From NCBI GenBank assembly GCA_032718475.1, contig JAUCBJ010008190.1, positions 1-34,549 on the forward strand: 34,549 bases of DNA. The letters are read 5' to 3'. The stretch's first letter is position 1; every line of letters starts with the position of its first letter. The translations under genes were made by a program, and so were the position numbers. This stretch comes from Nemertoderma westbladi (taxonomy: Eukaryota > Xenacoelomorpha > Nemertodermatida > Nemertodermatidae). Below the pieces are notes generated by a model that saw nothing but the letters and a program-made list of their open reading frames with translations, was not told where the DNA came from and searched no databases. Below, in pieces: positions 29,198 to 34,549 of this stretch.

Positions 29198-30040
29198 TTA
29201 GATACCGGAACTGGCTGAAAGAGATAGAAAACCTGTTTCAGCGATTGCTTTGGTGGCTTTACCAGCAGCCTTTCTGTGGCTCCTTGAACCACGTAGACAC
29301 ATCACGGACGATCTCAGAAGGGCAAAACACATCTTTACTTGTAGGAGCGCTACCATTATGGAGTAAGGGGTATCACGCTTTGCAGACAGAAGCAAGGACA
29401 TGCGATTTATGAGCGCATTGGCCGATCTACTTAGACCTCCACTTGCTGCAGCTACAAAAGGGCAGAAGGCTGCATGTTCAACCATATTGATTCGCTCCTT
29501 GTACTTCCGTCTCTTTGCATTCTCGTGCATATTGTATGCAGCATCAATTGACCTTGGGTTGGAGTCGCAATGAGGATTGAAGACCTTCACGTCTACGTAA
29601 GTTCGCTCAAAAGCTCGCCAAGAGCTCGCCTCCCCATACACCCGAGGCTGCAACGTCCAAGTGAACATCATCCTCCCTTGTGGTGCTGAGCAAGCTGAAT
29701 TGTTCCTGTTCCACTTTCTGAAGATGTGGTTCCAACTCAACATCTTTAGAAATTTCCGAGAGGATTTCAGCTAGCAGATCTCGTTACTCGTTGTGTCTCA
29801 AGTATGGAAATCCACCTGTGGGGCAGTGTAGCGAATGACACACAGTGAAGGAAGCACCACAGACACATGTTGTGGGAAGTTTTGGTGGGGTCCACCCGTA
29901 CCGTAGGCAAAGGGCATCCCGAAATGCGGATTTGTGTAGAGAAAGCCCGTTGTTCGATATGGGTAGGACGCTCAGCCAAGCCGATGCAGCTTTTTCCTTT
30001 GCCAGATTGCGATGATATTGGGCATCCGGGCTTAGGAAGT
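29198..30040 (-). pseudogene. Mobile-element protein fragment, RLDV...DVKVFNP family (minus copy)
   Basis: This is the longer copy of the family at 27430. Minus-strand order: NLAKEKAASAWLSVLPI, LHKSAFRDALCLRYGW, CVCGASFTVCHSLHC (CXC...H...C zinc-binding-like), GGFPYLRHNE, a stop, RDLLAEILSEISKDVELEPH, VHLDVAASGVWG, then after a frameshift ERTYVDVKVFNPHCDSN, RRKYKERINMVEHAAFCPFV, ASGGLSRSANALINRMSLLL and LLRSSVMCLRGSRSH, close to the usual end of this family. One nonsense codon and one frameshift remove function. The zinc motif before a possible PD-(D/E)XK core recalls the end region of R2-like elements, but I did not see an RT here. Confidence 0.75.
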
Positions 30041-30044
30041 TGTG

Positions 30045-30130
30045 GAATTAATTAATTAATTAATTAATTAATTATTTATTAATAATTAATTAATCATTAA
30101 TTATTTGATTCAAAAATTAATTATTCAATA
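30045..30130. repeat. (AATT)n/ATTA-rich simple repeat
   Basis: GGAATTAATTAATTAATTAA continues as AATT repeats then irregular ATTA sequence. It directly follows the mobile-element fragment. Confidence 0.8.
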
Positions 30131-30208
30131 TTAATTAGCTATGACAACAAAGTCATCTAAAATTAAATAATAAACTTGACATGATTAAACGTTATTTAAA
30201 TTGAGTTG

Positions 30209-30409
30209 CGCCGCGTTCACACTACCGGGTCAAAGTTAAAGTCAAAAGACAAAATTTAAAACATATCACATGAAATTTAATTTTTTCTAGAATGCCCTTA
30301 TGTATTATATTATGCTTATATAATGTATTATTATTTATTATTGCTAGCTACTGTAGCTATATTTATTTTATTTTGACTTTGACTTTGACACGGTAGTGTG
30401 AATGCGGCC
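30209..30409. mobile_element. MITE, 201 bp, ~45-bp terminal inverted repeats
   Basis: The left end CGCCGCGTTCACACTACCGG is the imperfect complement of the right end (CCGTAGTGTGAATGCGGCC read inward as GGCCGCATTCACACTACCG), and the similarity extends through GTCAAAGTCAAAGTC-type sequence for about 45 bp. TTG at 30206-30208 is repeated at 30410-30412, a 3-bp duplication. There is no coding capacity. GGCC-starting ends with a 3-bp duplication suggest PIF/Harbinger-like mobilisation (inference). Confidence 0.8.
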
Positions 30410-30773
30410 TTGCTTACATTCTTTCTTTCTTAAAATAAAATATCATTTTTGGTATTTCTTGGCCAGGGCCAGCCCTTTATTGAACATGTTAACGATCATT
30501 GTGTAGTTTTATTCTTTAATTAATGTTTTTTGGCTGCAACGTTGTTATGTTAATTAAGACATCAATTTTTATGTATGTAATAATTTTAAAGGCATTGGTG
30601 TGGCCTGGGTGGTGCCCATTTTTTGTCTGAATTTTTCATGTGAAAATGACTATTATCGTGAAGTTGTTTGTTCTAGAACAAAAATTTAACCTTCTGACAA
30701 TAAGATGTGAGTATTATTTTGTATGGTTGGTAGCTAGTGTTTTTTATAGTATCTAGTGTTTTTAGAAGTGAGT
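30410..30773. other. Spacer before the satellite
   Basis: No gene is seen. It ends in TTTTTAGAAGTGAGTTTTTTCC, where GTGAGT resembles a splice donor and AGTGAGTT is the reverse complement of AACTCACT in the adjoining repeat. Confidence 0.4.
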
Positions 30774-33700
30774 TTTTTCCATAGGATTTAATTGATACTA
30801 ACTCACTTTCCATAGGATTTAATTGATACTAACTCACTTTCCATAGGATTTAATTGATACTAACTCACTTTCCATAGGATTTAATTGATACTAACTCACT
30901 TTCCATAGGATTTAATTGATACTAACTCACTTTCCATAGGATTTAATTGATACTAACTCACTTTCCATAGGATTTAATTGATACTAACTCACTTTCCATA
31001 GGATTTAATTGATACTAACTCACTTTCCATAGGATTTAATTGATACTAACTCACTTTCCATAGGATTTAATTGATACTAACTCACTTTCCATAGGATTTA
31101 ATTGATACTAACTCACTTTCCATAGGATTTAATTGATACTAACTCACTTTCCATAGGATTTAATTGATACTAACTCACTTTCCATAGGATTTAATTGATA
31201 CTAACTCACTTTCCATAGGATTTAATTGATACTAACTCACTTTCCATAGGATTTAATTGATACTAACTCACTTTCCATAGGATTTAATTGATACTAACTC
31301 ACTTTCCATAGGATTTAATTGATACTAACTCACTTTCCATAGGATTTAATTGATACTAACTCACTTTCCATAGGATTTAATTGATACTAACTCACTTTCC
31401 ATAGGATTTAATTGATACTAACTCACTTTCCATAGGATTTAATTGATACTAACTCACTTTCCATAGGATTTAATTGATACTAACTCACTTTCCATAGGAT
31501 TTAATTGATACTAACTCACTTTCCATAGGATTTAATTGATACTAACTCACTTTCCATAGGATTTAATTGATACTAACTCACTTTCCATAGGATTTAATTG
31601 ATACTAACTCACTTTCCATAGGATTTAATTGATACTAACTCACTTTCCATAGGATTTAATTGATACTAACTCACTTTCCATAGGATTTAATTGATACTAA
31701 CTCACTTTCCATAGGATTTAATTGATACTAACTCACTTTCCATAGGATTTAATTGATACTAACTCACTTTCCATAGGATTTAATTGATACTAACTCACTT
31801 TCCATAGGATTTAATTGATACTAACTCACTTTCCATAGGATTTAATTGATACTAACTCACTTTCCATAGGATTTAATTGATACTAACTCACTTTCCATAG
31901 GATTTAATTGATACTAACTCACTTTCCATAGGATTTAATTGATACTAACTCACTTTCCATAGGATTTAATTGATACTAACTCACTTTCCATAGGATTTAA
32001 TTGATACTAACTCACTTTCCATAGGATTTAATTGATACTAACTCACTTTCCATAGGATTTAATTGATACTAACTCACTTTCCATAGGATTTAATTGATAC
32101 TAACTCACTTTCCATAGGATTTAATTGATACTAACTCACTTTCCATAGGATTTAATTGATACTAACTCACTTTCCATAGGATTTAATTGATACTAACTCA
32201 CTTTCCATAGGATTTAATTGATACTAACTCACTTTCCATAGGATTTAATTGATACTAACTCACTTTCCATAGGATTTAATTGATACTAACTCACTTTCCA
32301 TAGGATTTAATTGATACTAACTCACTTTCCATAGGATTTAATTGATACTAACTCACTTTCCATAGGATTTAATTGATACTAACTCACTTTCCATAGGATT
32401 TAATTGATACTAACTCACTTTCCATAGGATTTAATTGATACTAACTCACTTTCCATAGGATTTAATTGATACTAACTCACTTTCCATAGGATTTAATTGA
32501 TACTAACTCACTTTCCATAGGATTTAATTGATACTAACTCACTTTCCATAGGATTTAATTGATACTAACTCACTTTCCATAGGATTTAATTGATACTAAC
32601 TCACTTTCCATAGGATTTAATTGATACTAACTCACTTTCCATAGGATTTAATTGATACTAACTCACTTTCCATAGGATTTAATTGATACTAACTCACTTT
32701 CCATAGGATTTAATTGATACTAACTCACTTTCCATAGGATTTAATTGATACTAACTCACTTTCCATAGGATTTAATTGATACTAACTCACTTTCCATAGG
32801 ATTTAATTGATACTAACTCACTTTCCATAGGATTTAATTGATACTAACTCACTTTCCATAGGATTTAATTGATACTAACTCACTTTCCATAGGATTTAAT
32901 TGATACTAACTCACTTTCCATAGGATTTAATTGATACTAACTCACTTTCCATAGGATTTAATTGATACTAACTCACTTTCCATAGGATTTAATTGATACT
33001 AACTCACTTTCCATAGGATTTAATTGATACTAACTCACTTTCCATAGGATTTAATTGATACTAACTCACTTTCCATAGGATTTAATTGATACTAACTCAC
33101 TTTCCATAGGATTTAATTGATACTAACTCACTTTCCATAGGATTTAATTGATACTAACTCACTTTCCATAGGATTTAATTGATACTAACTCACTTTCCAT
33201 AGGATTTAATTGATACTAACTCACTTTCCATAGGATTTAATTGATACTAACTCACTTTCCATAGGATTTAATTGATACTAACTCACTTTCCATAGGATTT
33301 AATTGATACTAACTCACTTTCCATAGGATTTAATTGATACTAACTCACTTTCCATAGGATTTAATTGATACTAACTCACTTTCCATAGGATTTAATTGAT
33401 ACTAACTCACTTTCCATAGGATTTAATTGATACTAACTCACTTTCCATAGGATTTAATTGATACTAACTCACTTTCCATAGGATTTAATTGATACTAACT
33501 CACTTTCCATAGGATTTAATTGATACTAACTCACTTTCCATAGGATTTAATTGATACTAACTCACTTTCCATAGGATTTAATTGATACTAACTCACTTTC
33601 CATAGGATTTAATTGATACTAACTCACTTTCCATAGGATTTAATTGATACTAACTCACTTTCCATAGGATTTAATTGATACTAACTCACTTTCCATAGGA

Positions 33701-34549
33701 TTTAATTGATACTAACTCACTTTCCATAGGATTTAATTGATACTAACTCACTTTCCATAGGATTTAATTGATACTAACTCACTTTCCATAGGATTTAATT
33801 GATACTAACTCACTTTCCATAGGATTTAATTGATACTAACTCACTTTCCATAGGATTTAATTGATACTAACTCACTTTCCATAGGATTTAATTGATACTA
33901 ACTCACTTTCCATAGGATTTAATTGATACTAACTCACTTTCCATAGGATTTAATTGATACTAACTCACTTTCCATAGGATTTAATTGATACTAACTCACT
34001 TTCCATAGGATTTAATTGATACTAACTCACTTTCCATAGGATTTAATTGATACTAACTCACTTTCCATAGGATTTAATTGATACTAACTCACTTTCCATA
34101 GGATTTAATTGATACTAACTCACTTTCCATAGGATTTAATTGATACTAACTCACTTTCCATAGGATTTAATTGATACTAACTCACTTTCCATAGGATTTA
34201 ATTGATACTAACTCACTTTCCATAGGATTTAATTGATACTAACTCACTTTCCATAGGATTTAATTGATACTAACTCACTTTCCATAGGATTTAATTGATA
34301 CTAACTCACTTTCCATAGGATTTAATTGATACTAACTCACTTTCCATAGGATTTAATTGATACTAACTCACTTTCCATAGGATTTAATTGATACTAACTC
34401 ACTTTCCATAGGATTTAATTGATACTAACTCACTTTCCATAGGATTTAATTGATACTAACTCACTTTCCATAGGATTTAATTGATACTAACTCACTTTCC
34501 ATAGGATTTAATTGATACTAACTCACTTTCCATAGGATTTAATTGATAC
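30774..34549 (+). repeat. 31-bp satellite, ~121 near-identical copies
   Basis: Perfect 31-bp periodicity runs from about 30779 to the right edge: the line at 30781 recurs at 32641 (60 units) and 34501 (120 units) with no net indel, and I saw no variant unit. Each unit contains TACTAACTCACTTTCCATAG, and on the other strand GTGAGTTAGTATC. 31 is not a multiple of 3 and the unit has stops, so it is not coding. There are no unique spacers, so it is not a CRISPR-like array. The window stops inside the array; the true length is unknown. Confidence 0.97.

Noticed and set aside
30774-34549. CRISPR-like or telomeric array
   Set aside because: Repeats are contiguous with no spacers, and the unit is not a TTAGG/TTAGGG-type telomere. 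It is a satellite.

Overview
This is a repeat-rich invertebrate nuclear DNA window with no confidently identified host gene. Nearly every piece of recognisable protein comes from a transposable element and most are broken by frameshifts or stops. BEL/Pao retrotransposons are confined to animals; together with non-LTR fragments, short inverted-repeat elements, AT-rich spacers and a long satellite they point to a metazoan, probably an arthropod or other invertebrate. I cannot name the species.

Layout. 1-1188 (minus): apurinic endonuclease (APE) part of a non-LTR (LINE) ORF2, running off the left edge. 1189-4228 (minus): BEL/Pao copy A, which keeps zinc knuckle and protease but has lost reverse transcriptase (RT), RNase H and the integrase core. 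4229-5324 (plus): the 3' tail of a second copy, joined head-to-head to copy A. 5325-21521 (plus): a large BEL/Pao element (copy B) with LTRs at 5325-5911 and 20914-21521. In order it carries gag, zinc knuckle, protease, a 2.3-kb solo-LTR insertion, RT, RNase H, integrase, a minisatellite, and then an unrecognised multi-kilobase ORF ('ORF X') with three tandem CCHC knuckles, itself interrupted by a LINE fragment. A polypurine tract and the 3' LTR follow.

21774-23939: a possible TTAA-flanked element containing a diverged ~165-bp tandem repeat, into which a 631-bp solo LTR of the copy B family inserted with a CAATA target duplication. 24066-24620: decayed LINE. 25986-26248 (minus): one open, cysteine-rich stretch with splice signals, the only candidate host exon. 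26303-27400: an element made of two ~500-bp inverted arms with G/C-run ends and TTAA flanks. 27430-27950 (plus) and 29198-30040 (minus): two decayed copies of one uncharacterised mobile-element protein with an RLDV...DVKVFNP block. 28715-28787: tRNA-like SINE head. 30209-30409: a 201-bp MITE with TTG duplication. 30774-34549: about 121 essentially identical 31-bp repeats running off the right edge, each holding a branch-point/3'-splice-site-like motif.

How it fits. Copy A and copy B share the same order of blocks on both sides of ORF X, so the ORF X region and 3' tail look like part of the BEL/Pao element rather than a neighbour. The nesting gives an order of events: LTR element, then solo LTR and LINE insertions, then rearrangement producing the duplicated tail and inverted copy A.
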